A DNA stretch of 64,000 nt from Sinonovacula constricta (taxonomy: Eukaryota; Mollusca; Bivalvia; Cardiida; Solecurtidae). Numbering within the stretch: position 1 is the stretch's first letter; the number at the start of each line of letters is the position of its first letter. The stretch is from positions 75,413,618-75,477,617 of the forward strand of contig CM017556.1 in assembly GCA_007844125.1 (NCBI GenBank), written 5' to 3'. The notes below the pieces were generated by a model. That model was not told where the DNA came from. It worked only from the letters and a program-made list of their open reading frames with translations, and ran no database searches. The translations under genes were made by a program, and so were the position numbers. Positions 13,136 to 26,842 of the stretch are shown in pieces.

Positions 13136-13959
13136 TGTATACCTAAATGCACAGTATGTTTCATTATATCGATGTATTATATAATATACCAAAATAGTAG
13201 CAGATAGTATGATACAGTTAGTACCTTTTAGCCAGAGCTTTAAAGTGCATGTTTAGTAGTTCTAGTAAGAGAACGAGAAAAAAAAATTGCTTTAAGTGAT
13301 TAAGTAATTTAAGTATTCTCTATTGGAATATAGGTCTGAGTTAAATGTAATTGTATTAGGAGCAACTTTTGTAGAAAAAGGAAAACCCTTTTACCCTATC
13401 TTGGTTATGGTGTGTGGGTGTGGGTGGGGGCGGTATGAGTCAATATCCATTCAACTTTATCGCAGTAAATACTAGATATATAAACACAGTTAGGGGCCCT
13501 TACTTCGACCTATGCAGTCAACAGACAAAGTTTACTTTAAAAACTTAGTATTTTGTATGTTTACATGTATATATATTTTACACATCTACTATTTTGCCTG
13601 GTTGGTGGGGGTATGCACCCCACATCCCCATCCTCCCCCACCCTGGATACATCATTGCATTTAAAATGCGTGTTTGATAATGATTATATATTTTACAGAA
13701 ACAAATCAAAGAAGTATGAACAACGATACAGATTTCATAATTGCAGAAACATATTTTGACATGACGTCGCTGTCCTTGTTGATACATGGAAAACAATACA
13801 TAATACATACATATAAATATGGTCATATATAAGATAAACATTGACCAGTTTTTGTGTATGCATGTCGCAAGAAAAACCCGATGATTATTAAACTGTTGTG
13901 CATGGTTTATATATACGTCACCGTCCGTTTACAGGAAATCATTCCATTTCCCCGCTGTA
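13136..13959. other. 3' flank of the sulfotransferase
   Basis: AT-rich sequence without a coding exon. A candidate poly(A) signal ATTAAA occurs near 13887, rather far from the stop codon, and no canonical AATAAA was found closer. A G-rich patch (13411-13433) and a C-rich patch (13617-13645) are present, with no assigned function. Confidence 0.4.
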
Positions 13960-15625
13960 TAATATAGTATTTGGGGAGATTCGTTATAGTATTCGAGAAG
14001 ATTCATTATAGTATTCGGGGAGATTCATTATAGTATTCGTTTCTTTTAGTATTCGGGGAGATTCATTATAGTATTCGGGGAGATTCGTTATAGTATTCGG
14101 GGAGATTCGTTATAGTATTCGGGGAGATTCATTATAGTATTCGGGGAGATTCGTTATAGTATTCGGGGAGATTCATTATAGTATTCGAGGAGATTCATTA
14201 TAGTAGGGGAGATTCGTTATAGTATTCGAGGAGATTCATTTTAGTATTCGAGGAGATTCATTGATTCATTATAGTATTCGGGGAGATTCATTATAGTATT
14301 CGGGGAGATTCATTTTAGTATTCGGGGAGATTCATTGATTCATTATAGTATTCGGGGAGATTCATTGATTCATTATAGTATTCGGGGAGATTCATTATAG
14401 TATTCGGGTAGATTCATTATAGTATTTGGAAGGTTTCAGTATAGTATTCGGGGAGATTCATTATAGTATTCGGGGAGATTCATTATAGTACTCGGGGAGA
14501 TTCAGTATAGTATTCAGGGAGATTCATTATAGTATTCGGGGAGATTCGTTATAGTATTCGAGGAGATTCATTTTAGTATTCGAGGAGATTCATTATAGTA
14601 TTCGGGGAGATTCGTTATAGTATTCGAGGAGATTCATTTTAGTATTCGAGGAGATTCATTGATTCATTATAGTATTCGGGGAGATTCATTATAGTATTCG
14701 AGGAGATTCATTATAGTATTCGGGTAGATTCATTATAGTATTTGGAAGGTTTCAGTATAGTATTCGGGGAGATTCATTATAGTATTCGGGGAGATTCATT
14801 TTAGTATTCGGGGAGATTCATTGATTCATTATAGTATTCGGGGAGATTCATTATAGTACTCGGGGAGTTTCATTATAGTATTTGGAAAGATTCAGTGTAG
14901 TACTCGGGGAGATTCATTATAGTATTCGGGGAGATTCATTTTAGTATTCGGGGAGATTCATTTTAGTATTCGGGGAGATTCATTGATTCATTATAGTATT
15001 CGGGGAGATTCATTGATTCATTATAGTATTCGGGGAGATTCATTATAGTATTCGGGTAGATTCATTATAGTATTTGGAAGGTTTCAGTATAGTATTCGGG
15101 GAGATTCATTATAGTATTCGGGGAGATTCATTATAGTATTCGGGGAGATTCAGTATAGTATTCGGGGAGATTCATTATAGTATTCGGGGAGATTCGTTAT
15201 AGTATTCGAGGAGATTCATTTTAGTATTCGAGGAGATTCATTATAGTATTCGGGGAGATTCGTTATAGTATTCGAGGAGATTCATTTTAGTATTCGAGGA
15301 GATTCATTGATTCATTATAGTATTCGGGGAGATTCATTATAGTATTCGAGGAGATTCATTATAGTATTCGGGTAGATTCATTATAGTATTTGGAAGGTTT
15401 CAGTATAGTATTCGGGGAGATTCATTATAGTATTCGGGGAGATTCATTTTAGTATTCGGGGAGATTCATTGATTCATTATAGTATTCGGGGAGATTCATT
15501 ATAGTACTCGGGGAGTTTCATTATAGTATTTGGAAAGATTCAGTGCAGTACTCGGGGAGATTCATTATAGTATTCGGGGAGATTCATTATAGTATTCGGG
15601 GAGATTCATTATAGTATTCGGAATG
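13960..15625. repeat. 22-bp satellite array with 648-bp higher-order period
   Basis: About 70 tandem copies of a 22-bp unit (consensus TTATAGTATTCGGGGAGATT plus CA) occupy 1.66 kb. Variants include CGAGGAG for CGGGGAG, CATTTTAG for CATTATAG and an inserted GATTCATT. A marker variant TATTCGGGTA followed by TTTGGAAGG recurs at 14401, 14717, 15049 and 15365, and another (ACTCGGGGAGTTT) at 14858 and 15506. The offset of 648 is exact in all three pairs, so a roughly 650-bp block was itself duplicated. There are no spacers, so this is not a CRISPR array. Confidence 0.97.
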
Positions 15626-16086
15626 GTGCTTTAGTCAAGACATCGGGCAGTTCTCATGCAACAATATTTAACGTTTAAAGTTCTTGGGTAAATGAATGCC
15701 GAAAATGTGCACATTAACGCCTACGTTGGAGGAATATCATATCAATAGTGTTTACATTTTCGAAAAAGCACAAAAATGGATTGTTTATCGCACATGTATA
15801 TTGGTATTATACCGTCTTCTCTTTCATTAGCAGCCGTTCACAGTTGTGTTATTTTTAAAGGAGACATGCTAAAACATAATGACGCTGCTCAAGAGAGGGG
15901 TCTTTTGTGGAATAGCTTTGTTAATTTGGAAAAGATTGTAGCAGGCACTAACATCAATTCACATCGGTTGTGGTGTGTTATTCTGTTTATTCTGCTACTT
16001 TAACTGTGTATGTCGTTGGTTAACACTGCAGCTTGCAATCACAAACATATCAATGCAGCCAACAGCAACGAAAAAGCCATGATTGT

Positions 16087-16217
16087 ATATGTGTGTGTGT
16101 GCGTGCGTGCGTGCGTGCGTGCGTGTGGTGTGTGTGTGCGTGTGTGTGGTGTGTGTGTGTGTGTGCGTGCGTTCGTGCGTGCGTGCGTGCGTGTGTGTGT
16201 GTGTGTGTGTGTGTGTT
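16087..16217. repeat. (GT)n / (GTGC)n microsatellite
   Basis: Interrupted GT and GTGC repeats run for about 130 bases. Open frames across it on both strands (Cys/Val or His/Thr rich) are artefacts of the repeat. Confidence 0.95.
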
Positions 16218-17377
16218 GGTTTTACAATCACTTATGGATAGACTTCAGTGATGTATTTGTTTTGTTGCAATCGTCAAACGGTTTTGTCTTAATTTGTATT
16301 CGTTAAAATATCGCAATCGCATGGTATTATCGAAGTTAGTACTATGCCTCATTTAAAAGATTTACTTGTCAGAAATTATTTACAAATATTTTTATATATA
16401 AATAAAAAATACATAACGTTTGTATGTATGCTTTATTGTTTATTTGTTGATCAGTATTGAACACTGGGATAGAAACTGGCGATAATAATTAACTATAAAA
16501 GAGATCCTGGTCATATAATTCCAATAACGCTGTACATGCAAAATGATATAGAAACAATTGAGGTATAATGTGACAAGTTCTTGCATCATGTCATATTTTT
16601 TTTAAATTTATTATGACATTGAGGACAACATCAAATTAAGAGCCCCTCCGCATAAACAATACAAATTGTTGTTGTTGTTATGTTCGACACTTCAAACAAA
16701 TAAGCTATCGGAAATTCTTCCTATTTCTAAGCAAACACCTAAAACACACATGTTTATTAAAGAATGTGAAAACAGCTTTAATGTACTAGAAAGTACTTCA
16801 AATCGTGATGAGTATGTCGGGTTGCCATGTCAACATCGGATACAGCAATGTATCATATGTGACTATCAACACGATATGGTCGTTTACTCTTTCGCTGCTA
16901 ATCACGATTTGATTAGACTAAGGTAAGAAGCGTAGATTGTGCTGGAAGCTGTATTATCAGGCGCTGCAATATTTGTTGATGAGTCTGTAAATACCTTGGT
17001 TAACCAAGGTATGAAGTTTGAAGCAAGTTAGGTAGATTATTCGGGGCTACAAGGGTGTCATGACGAGGGCTCAGGCAGTCGCCTACTCGCTAGCTCGCGT
17101 TACATGCAACCTGATTCATCATCCTGCAGAACACGACACTGGCGCTATTGTTATCTGCCTTTAGGAGATTTATATCCTGCCTGTTTCACGTCCGTTATAC
17201 ATTCTTATAACAAATACAAGAACAAAAGATGCATTTTAAAATGATATACTATTTCGACAGTATTTCATTGCACGAACACACGTTGCATATCGAAGCTATT
17301 TCAGTAAATGAAATGGAATGAAGTACGTGTATTTTAAGCAGACATATAAGAGGATAAAGAGGATTTTATTGTTTGTC

Positions 17378-17427
17378 TGTGCACGTGTGTGTACGCGCGC
17401 ACGCGCGTGCGTGTGTATGTGCACGCG
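17378..17427. repeat. Perfect alternating purine-pyrimidine tract
   Basis: Fifty consecutive bases alternate pyrimidine and purine without a break, with a GC-rich core GTACGCGCGCACGCGCGTGC. This is the classic composition for Z-DNA. It sits in the spacer between the sulfotransferase and the Ras-like gene, far from any coding exon. Confidence 0.85.
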
Positions 17428-20400
17428 AGCGTTTCTGTGTGCTTCCTGTGAAAGGTCGATATTTATACTTCACCCAGTAGTCATTAATCTTACGCAAAAT
17501 ATCAAGAATAATTCTCTTTTACGATTAAGATCTCAGTTTTCAAAATAGACAAAATATTTCCATGTTTTAAAAAGTCGCTTTTGTTATCCTATTTTGGTGC
17601 GCATGTTGCAATCAATGCACAAATATAACATGTTTACTATAAATAATCTCAATTCATAATTTTTCCTTCATGGTTTAATTAATGATTTAAAAACATAATT
17701 TTCAGGAAGAAAATTATGGAAGGTTTTGAGGTAATTAAATATCGAATGCTAAAATAATACTCTGTGCGTAGTAATATAAGGTCAACTCATTTAAGTTTTG
17801 ATTCCAAAAGAAAACATCAGCTTTTGAAGCTGAGCAGTGTATTGCCTCACTGAACGCTTTCGTAGTAGACCATATTCATAACACGGCCATGACGGAGTCT
17901 AAAGAAGGCTTTGAGAGTAAATAAATGTGTAATTAGGATCTGTAAACACAAACTGGATTAAACGTCATTGCTCAGTCAGTAAATCATTCCAAGAACAATA
18001 TTTTTCTCCTTTTTTTCTGCAATTACCCGATTTTAATATAATTCTCTTTTCAGTTAGGGAATTTAAGGAACTGTTTAAATGATGGCAAACTGACGAAGAT
18101 AAATATTGACAACTTGTCTGCGAGTTTTTTTTCCTGATAGCACGAATGGGTTAGCTGTCTTAGATTCGGGTCAGGAATGAGGTAACGCTTTCATTGACCA
18201 GTCTGGTCTACAGGCGTAAGAAGCCAACAGACAAATGACATTCGAATGTGTAAATCAATCAGGGACATCGGTTAGATAAGTTCACTATAGATCTAACAAT
18301 GTTATCTGGTACAATTCCTTGGGTCAGCACGTTTATACTCTGAGAATCGAAGCGATGTGGTCACGAGCGTTTTTTGTGCTAAAATAATGATAATAAAACT
18401 AGACAGATGCTTTGTGCTGCAAAGGCAAAAAGTGGGCCATCTGCTGCTTACAGCAGGATATTGACGATGCTTGAAAACTGCCTTTTGCTTTGGTTTGAAT
18501 ATGAAGCAATGTGATATCACAACTTTTTGCCTTTGAAGCTAGTCAGGACCCGACATTAACGATTCGCTTTCAATACTTCCGTGCGCCACAATAATCCATA
18601 CATGGGCACAGTTGATATGGACATGTGCGTGAAATCTATATAATCACTGGGCTGCAATGGAGTCACATAGGTCAGTGCCACAATGCAAAATCCACTTGAG
18701 AAGTTCAGCTGTACAACAACAGTTGCAACTCAGGATTGTGCAGACATACCACGTTCGTGTTCATGTTTTCAAAAGGAAAAGCTCTTGTGATTACAACTCT
18801 CAAGTTTTCACGTTCTTAGCTTTTATAATTGGTTCAAAAAAGAAAAAGAGTGTCAAGCGCAAAATGACGATGAACGGATAAGTGCTTGTTCTACTCAAGC
18901 CATGAGCATGAAAATAGATGGTCCTTGTCACGGCGATTCTTGCTTACACGATCTGAAAATTTAAGCAAACTCGGTGCAGAACTGTAGATGCGTTTCAGTT
19001 TTAACTAATAATTATAAAAATACTACTACTAATAATAATAACAATAACAATAATTATAACTATAATTATAGTTATAATAATAATAATAGAATGAAGAATA
19101 AATAGAATCAGGAGAGTTAACAAGTTTAACTACAATAAATAATGAGGTCATATATTCTTCTGAAAATATCTGAACACTTTTTTGCTCAGACGATTATACT
19201 TTCTTTAAACTGTGAGAAATAAAGGCCTTGTAACAGTTTTCAACTTTTTGCGCTTTTTAAAAGAATGGACGAACTGCCTATACACAGTGCACTGCTTGGC
19301 TTGATAAATTGCTTAAATAAATATAAAGATTGGATCGTTTATTCTATACATACTCTAACCTGTGACCAGATGACATCAATCTCAAACAAAATTATTCTTA
19401 TTAAAATCTTGGCTTTTATGTCAAGTACACTATAGATTAAACAGATATTACAGCAGATTGCTATGAAACGTTCATAAGCAATGCAGAGATAAACTGCGAC
19501 AGGTGATGGTAATAAACAGTTATTACATTTATTTAAAAAAATAAGAATAGTGTAATGTATATATAAAATATATCACGAAAAACATTAACAGCAGCAGAAT
19601 GCAAAATTAACATCAAATAAGCACATACATAACATGCCCGCTAGAAACAAAAATATAAAGCTAAATTGACATCAGAAACACATACTATTCAATAAAAGAT
19701 TGGTATTTTTGTCGACTTATGATGCACGTGCGTATTGACCAATGTGAGTGTAAGAGCTTGCAACTGTCGTGTGCAATGGTTTATATATGTAGTCTGCAGG
19801 CATTTTGCAACGTTTTGTATTAAAAACACGCTTCTCTCTTGAAGTTGAAAATTATAATTAACGCCGCTATGTACAAGCATGTCGCCTATAAACGTCATCC
19901 AGAATGTAACTATGGTGATTGTTGCTATGTTGTCGACGCTTGATTTCACGTGGCAGGGAAATGTTTTTGTACTCGTACCTATTGCAATATTTCGGTTTTC
20001 GGTTGTCTTTGCAAAATAATTGTATATGGTCCAAAGTGCTAGAATCATGTTTGTCTGTACATTTTAAGAGCTGTATGCCTACTAGCCAGTGAAAAGGGAA
20101 GTAAAGGCATTGAAATTAAAATATGTAAAAACAAGATTGTTTTAAGATGCTAAAAAGGATATGTGAATGGTAAGTAGTTAATTTTAATTGTTTTTTTTCT
20201 AGATTGGTGCTGTTTAGTTTACTTGTCAATGCGCTGAAAACAATAATGATGAAAATATGTTGTCATTGTATGTTTTGATTTTCCTTAGCAAAAACGTCAA
20301 CCTGAGTGTTCTTTGATTCCAAAGCTCATATCTTTTCATATTAACTGGACCTATAACAATATGTAATGTATTTAGAAACTTTAGTTAGTTATTTATGCCA

Positions 20401-21071
20401 CCCACGTAATTTGAGAGAAATTGCTTGGATATTGACCGAGAATGATTAGACATACTAAAATAAGAGGAGGTCATAAGAGAATTACTACAAATATTAACAT
20501 TTGAAAAGCCACTAGACAAAGGCAACACAGGGACGATGTGACACACTGCCCCACGTCCTTCGTTACTGTGGCCCATTACTCACAAGATATGTTTAAACAG
20601 ATAGGCCTACATTTAACTACACACTGTAAACTTCTCCTACAGCCGGCACAACGTGTAAGGTTCATTTTCAGTTTAATGTTGAACTTTACAGGCTTAAATT
20701 TATCATTAATCATGTTATCTCAGACATACTGAATATTGACAATTATAATCATGACTCATATCTTAATTGGCCAATAATTTCCAGCAATGCGTGTAATAAG
20801 CTTAGTCCGATGAAGCTGTCTTAAACTGTACGATCAAGGGAGATCACTGAAAAAATGCATTCGAAGCATACAAGATTTATCTTCTCGTGCAACCGACAAT
20901 GAAGAGGCGTACATTTGTTGCAAGAAAAGAATACCAAAAAGCAAAGTTAGAGATTTAACTCATTGAAAACAGCATAATTATGTTAATACTTACAAATATT
21001 TATGTAAAAAAAATATGTATAAATGAAATGAAATATTAAAACAATCTGCACAGAACAAAAAATCTTATCAT

Positions 21072-22559
21072 CTAAAACGACATTGCGAAATCCGAGGGTC
21101 GCTTCTTATCTATGTCTGAATCTTTCTTTCCGAAAAAAGACCCCAGTTTTTTGGATACAGTTATTAGTGACCCTTTTCGACGACGTAATATGGACGACCT
21201 TTGCTGCTGTGTGACCTTGGCATCTCTCAGCAGCGATTGGAAGGCTGTGCTGATAGGCGTTGACGTCTCAGCAGCCGACACCTCAAAGAACTGACAATTA
21301 AACTCAACGGCCAGCTCGTGACCTTCATCATGTCTGACCTCACGTCTGCGGTCAAGGTCAAGTTTGTTGCCTAGCAGAAGGATTGGTAAAATGAACGGCG
21401 ACTTCTTCCGGTGAAGTGATTCCAGCATAGCGCGCGCCACGTCGAATGTTGCCTTACGGCATATGTCGTACACGACAATGTAGCCGTCTGCCCACTGGAT
21501 CTGGGAGTCGAGCTGGGTGTTACCCTGGATTATAGATTAAGAGGCTTGTAATTAAATATGAATTGGTATTCTAAACACCATTTTAAAACAAAAATATTAT
21601 TAAGAAAGTAACATGTTTTAAAAGGTTTAAAGCAAAATAAAAATAAAAATTCAAATCGGAGATAAATTATGGGACTTTATATTGTCTTTTACTGTCTGAT
21701 AATGGCATAATGCCGTATCTATTATTGGGACAGTAAAATCGTATTTCGAACAACAATACATGATATATTGCTGTTTTTAAATATTATTGTGTACTGTTAC
21801 AGCATAGAACAGCTCACGTAAACTCGGAATGGTGTCAGTTGCAGAAGGTTTAGAGTTGCCGACTTAGCAGTTGACCGGCAGTGCATCGGTATTTCAGACT
21901 AGATGTTCGTCTGGGACCTGTCCATTCAACAAATGCGGAAGTAGTCATAATGGCCAAATGTGTGATGCATAAATACAGTCAAATAAAACAAAAAGGAATC
22001 AGTGACTATATTAATAGTGCAAATGTTACATCTACCTTGTTGGAGCAGGTATCGAGTATTTCAATGTCTGTGACGGAGCCATCTTGTCGGATACACGACC
22101 TATACAGCAGGTCTGAAACAGGTACAGGCAAACTTTCTTAGACTCGTTGAAATGTTATCGCTCGGTTAATTTTTTTCCCTGCGAGTTCGTTTTCTTTTTA
22201 TCTGTTTTCAATGCTGTTCAAAAAGATGTCAGTGTGCCCTATTTATTTTTGTTATCAATACAACATTTATGATTATTTCGGTAAAAGTCTTCGTTTTATA
22301 ATGTACATTACTAGTAATAGTAGTAGTAGTGTTGTTCATTTTTTTTGTATTCATATCCAACCATGTGCTTGCATTCCAATATATAGGTGTGTATTATTAA
22401 GGTAAAAATCTGCGTTTTTACAATGTCCATTACAATGATGTCTTGCTAAGATATCTTAATGTTCATAAGTTTTATCTCATATTTTCTGTAACCATTTATG
22501 ATTATCGTTGTAAGTATACTTGTTATTACAATAAGTATTACTACAATTAGTACTGAAAC

Positions 22560-22623
<64 letters not shown>

Positions 22624-24022
22624 GATAGTTTCAACAATTTTTACGTTCATAACCAAACATGTATCTGTATGTATTCGTTATCTGATTTAGCCCTCATATT
22701 TAATTCTTACGTTTCGTTTCATTAAAAAATTATAAATATGATTGTTGTGTAGTTGCAGACATTTAGGTTGGACGTTCTAACACAATACGGGAACAGACGG
22801 CTGGATCACCAAACCTTCGATATGGTTCAAGGCGTTGTCAGAAACACGTGCTTACATGAACAATAAAAGATGAATGCGGGTGTCCGGTTTGTTTAAAGTT
22901 TAGCATTATTCGATGGATTTTTAGCTAAGTTCTTGTATTTATTGTTGTCTAGGTTCATTCAGCGACACAACTTTGAATCACTGACGTATCGCAGGTCAGT
23001 ATAGAAAGACAGCCTGACGTGATTTTTCCTCCCCATGCGGGACTTGATGAGAGCCCGAGAAGCCCTAGGAATCACAAAGTCGGCAAGACTATCTTCTAGG
23101 CCACGAGCGCCCCCAGGATTCTTAGAAAAATTGGCAGATAGATATTCTTCATAGCAGTAATTTAGATAAACGAATTATGTACGATTTGACCGACTTATTC
23201 GTCATACGTATATTTATTTTCCTTCTTTTGGCTGTTTTTCTTTCTTTTTTGTATTTTTAGGAGCAGAAAGAAGTCGAGTAATTTCGACTTGTCTAAGAAG
23301 AGATACCGACAAAATAAAATAAAAGAATATTAAATTAAGAACAGTTTTTTACATTTAAACCTTTAACCTTGTATCAACAGAGGATATATTTTAATGTGCT
23401 ATAAGGTATAAAGTGCTAAAAGGTCATTCTGTTTACCGAGCCTCATTCGGACATCCTTAGGGAATTCTCTCACCCTGTATGTGTGTGATCACAGAGGGTT
23501 CCGAGTGTACCGAACATATCACTCATGTCTCTGGTACAGCGTTCTATTGACGAAAACTAACACTTACTCTGTTTTACAAACGCAATTTCACTGCCACAAA
23601 CTAACCGTTGTTTAGTTTGATTGAGTGATCAGTTTCGCGAAAGTACGTTGAATGAATTGTTTGTAATGTGGTGACAGGTCAACGTAGGAAAAAAAGGTCA
23701 AATTCGCTACAAACGTATATGTACTGATTTGTCGCAACTTGCTTTTTACATGTACTCAAAAATAAACGTTAACCAGAATTATGAATAAGATAATTCGCTG
23801 CTTCTCGTGACTTCTGATTCGGAAAGATCAAATATTGTTCTATATTCAGACAATATATCCATCGATTTATTCTATTAAGTGGTTTATGTTAAAAACATAT
23901 TTGTGAATATTGTGTTACCGATAGGAGATATTTCTTCATCTTAAATGTATCATCTGGTATAGTAAATTGTTGTTTTTGTTGTGATGATGATGATGATGAT
24001 GATGATGAGGTGATGGTGGTGG

Positions 24023-24099
<77 letters not shown>

Positions 24100-26842
24100 G
24101 ATGATGGTGATCACCAAACTTACGTCAACTCACCTATGTCCGAATTGTACTCGCCAATGTACCTCTTTGTAAGGAATCGTACCGTCAGTGCTGTAAACAG
24201 GATTGATGTACTCGGTGATAATTTGACGATATGTTAATGTAAAAAGACATAGTCTTGTAAAGTATTGAATAGTTATTTTAATGTTAACAAAATGAGTTTA
24301 CCTTTAGGTCTGGTCCAAGTCCTGTCTTGAACAATGTCTATCGCACTCACCTTTATAGTTATACTTTATACTTACACCTATTATGTTTTTTGTGTAACAT
24401 TTTTTGCAGCATGTACGAGCGGTTAGAGTCAGCGACTTGTAACTCATCAGCCCCTCACCGCGCCGGTCCGAATCCCAGTCGGGGCGAGATCTTTCATGTC
24501 GGGAGATTCTCCAGGTAACCTGCTGTGCGCCGGTGGTTCTACCCAGACTTAAGCAATAATTAGCCGGACGCCGCCAATATGACCCATATGTCATGTACGA
24601 TGTAACAAAATAACCAAATAACCAAATCTTAAAGACCAAGATAGACCGAATGCATTTATCAGCTAATTCTTTAGTAAACAAACATGAGACGCGGTTACAA
24701 TTATTATAGTCCTCACTCGAACCAGTAGATCAATGTTATAAAAGGTTAGAGGTTCTCTTTAGAAATAAAGTAAAACGGGCGTGCAATGTGAATGTTGTCG
24801 CAATATATAAATAACTCTCAGAAAATCATGGGTTGTCAAGGCGAATTTGAGTGGCTGACCAATTGTCAAACTAACGTGGTAAGTTATAATGAACTGATAC
24901 TAAACTGCCCTTATCAGCATTTATCAACGGCGCCGTCAATCGAACATGCCACATGGACAGCAGGTTTCTTGTGAGGGCAAACAAAATTTGAGTTTTCAAT
25001 TGACTGACATTTAATTAACGGCCACCCTGCCGTCAGTGTGGGTGCCGCAAGGTGTGAGGTAAGCGATAATGGCTTGTTGATTTAAGATTTCATGACTCCT
25101 TGTCGTATTGTTTATTCACCGACACTGGCTAGACTTTTGACTTTAACCAATATACCGACAACATACTGTCTTTGTGAATCGTACCAAGAGATTTTGTGTA
25201 CGAGACGCATACGTTTATGTTGTTGTTGTTGTTTTTGCGCTGGGAATTTGCTGACATTTGATTAGAGTGGACCCAGAAAGTTCCATTAGAACATTAGATA
25301 ATAATAAAAGATTTGAATAAGTTAATTAATGTAATTAGGAGATTGTACATGGTTGTTATATGTGGACATGCCTTGTGTATGTTTTAATAAAAACACAATA
25401 AAACATCTGAAATCGTTAGTTTAAAAAGAAAGTCAGTTTAACGCAACCATATCTAATTTGTCATCAAACGTCGACTTATTTCAGTGCCGTTTTACAATTG
25501 AAATGTATGTTATATAAAATCGTTAACTAATTGATTATATGTGCTGTTAGACTTAATACATGGGCCAGAGGCGGGGACCACGACACAGATCAATAGTGTG
25601 TATTTAATACATTAACTGTATACCTAAATACATAGACGTATTACATGCATATCCTATATCTAAGTACTAATGTTAATTATGCACGTGATGCATTTAAAGG
25701 TAGGTAAATCCTGCATTAGCTACATGTTTAATTATTTTATCAACAGCCACCATGACTTTGGAACCGCTTGGACATGAACACATGAATATAGGAACAAAAT
25801 ATTATTATTTTTACTTTTTACTTTTACTAATTCGTGGTATATGTAATATTCGCATTGAATAGCAATACATGTAATTTTGTCGCAAGATTTCGTCATTAAA
25901 ATAAATTGTTTTTTGTCAAATTCAAGTCTATGATAGCAGTAATGAACATTGCATCTAAAAATAAATTAGATAATGATAAATATGTCAGACTGAGTATTTC
26001 ATGACTTAAACAAGTTGACCAATTAAGTTAAGATAGATTAAGAAACAACCACGCTAATGGGACAAAATAAGAAGTATAGGCCATAGGAGACTGACCAAAA
26101 TGATGGCGATTTACTCCATATTGGGACCGACTTTATAAAAAACACAACTGAAGAGCTCTTATAAAATATGTCAAAATCATAACATAGATATTGTTGTTTT
26201 GTGTTATTCCTTTCATAATGTTCAAACATACACCACGGTACCAAGGTTCAGTGGCGCAGTCAGGCGAGCACTGGCCCGTCATATAAGAGTTATTGGGTTC
26301 AAATCTTAGCAATTTTAGTTAAAATAAAAAATATTAATATTTAATAAAATATTAAAAAAGGGGAATCATTGGCTACTACCTTTAATACGTAAGTTTAACA
26401 GGAATGAAGTGTTAGTCTGTAGATTTTATAAGTACTGATTATAATATAACAACCCATTACATTGAAAGGCTGAAAACAGTCTGGCAACATCATACTTATT
26501 TTATGATTTAATAAAAATGTTATTCATTCTTGTTTTTCTAGTTGACAAAAGACAAACGCATTTTACTAACATAAAAGTGAACGATGTAGTAAGCGTAACA
26601 TTATACTGTCAAGCGTCATGCGCTAAGTTGTACTGATATGTAATTCTATTCACCATAAAATATAAAGGGATATAAGAATCAAAATATCAAGTGAAACAAC
26701 ATCATCCACAATAAAAACATAGAAACAAAAGAGCAGAACAAGAACAACCACACATAGGTAAACAGAGGGTATTTTAGTAAGTGCACCTACCCGATTTTCC
26801 GACGGCACTGGCTCCAAACACAGCCACCTTCAATGCTGTCAT
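21072..26842 (-). CDS. Ras-like small GTPase, RERG/RASL type
   Basis: Four coding exons (minus): 26842-26791, 24190-24134, 22112-22036, 21524-21072, with phases 1, 1 and 0, giving 212 aa. G1 is intact (GASAVGKS, split by intron 1). Switch I reads EYNSDIDLLYR and lacks the invariant Thr of the usual PTIE motif. G3 reads ILDTCSNKG instead of DTAGQE, so the Gln needed for intrinsic GTP hydrolysis is absent. G4 (GNKLDL) and G5 (VSAAE) are intact. The tail is basic (RRRKGSLITVSKKLGSFFGKK) and ends AMSF, without a CAAX prenylation box. This combination is typical of the RERG/RERGL/RASL10-12 branch: it should bind guanine nucleotide but with atypical effector contacts and no lipid anchor. The exact subfamily needs a tree. 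Introns contain a (GAT)n and an (ATT)n tract. Confidence 0.9.
22560..22620. repeat. (ATT)20 microsatellite
   Basis: A pure ATT run of about 60 bases inside intron 2 of the Ras-like gene. Ile-rich open frames over it are artefacts. Confidence 0.95.
23983..24099. repeat. (GAT)n microsatellite beside a splice donor
   Basis: GAT repeats (ATC in the transcript) with one GGTGGTGGT interruption lie in intron 2 of the Ras-like gene and start only about 34 bases past the exon 2 donor at 24133. Met- and Ile-rich frames over it are artefacts. Confidence 0.95.
24410..24610 (+). mobile_element. tRNA-derived SINE, family C, copy 1
   Basis: A pol III-like A box (GAGCGGTTAGAGTCAGCG) and B box (GGTCCGAATCCC) are followed by a body beginning CATGTCGGGAGATTCTCCAGG and continuing GCGCCGGTGGTTCTACCCAG. 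The body matches the degenerate copy at 49440-49640 and more weakly 36950-37140. It lies upstream of exon 2 of the Ras-like gene, inside intron 1, antisense to the gene. Confidence 0.6.
26245..26310 (+). repeat. tRNA-like fragment
   Basis: The stretch contains A-box-like TGGCGCAGTCAGG and B-box-like GGGTTCAAATC at tRNA spacing. The acceptor arms do not pair, and the sequence is inside an intron of the Ras-like gene, so it is probably a SINE head or tRNA pseudogene rather than a functional tRNA. Confidence 0.35.

Larger units (their letters stand above)
15626..21071. other. Gene-poor spacer
   Basis: No exon of a recognised family was found. The spacer holds the GT microsatellite at 16087-16217, the alternating tract at 17378-17427 and a short (AAT)/(AAC) region at 19018-19090. 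A 119-aa open frame on the minus strand at 19689-20048 has hydrophobic stretches but no recognisable family or splice context. Open frames at 16666-16926 and 18657-18881 look like chance. Confidence 0.5.

Noticed and set aside
13960..15625. CRISPR-like appearance of the 22-bp repeats
   Set aside because: Units are contiguous with no unique spacers, and the window is eukaryotic.
19689..20048. 119-aa minus-strand frame, possibly a receptor fragment
   Set aside because: Some hydrophobic stretches but no recognisable motif, no consistent splice sites and no neighbours.
24010..24237. Poly-Met and similar Asp-, Ile-, Tyr-rich frames over microsatellites across the window
   Set aside because: Direct translations of GAT, ATT, AT, GT, GA and CT repeats.
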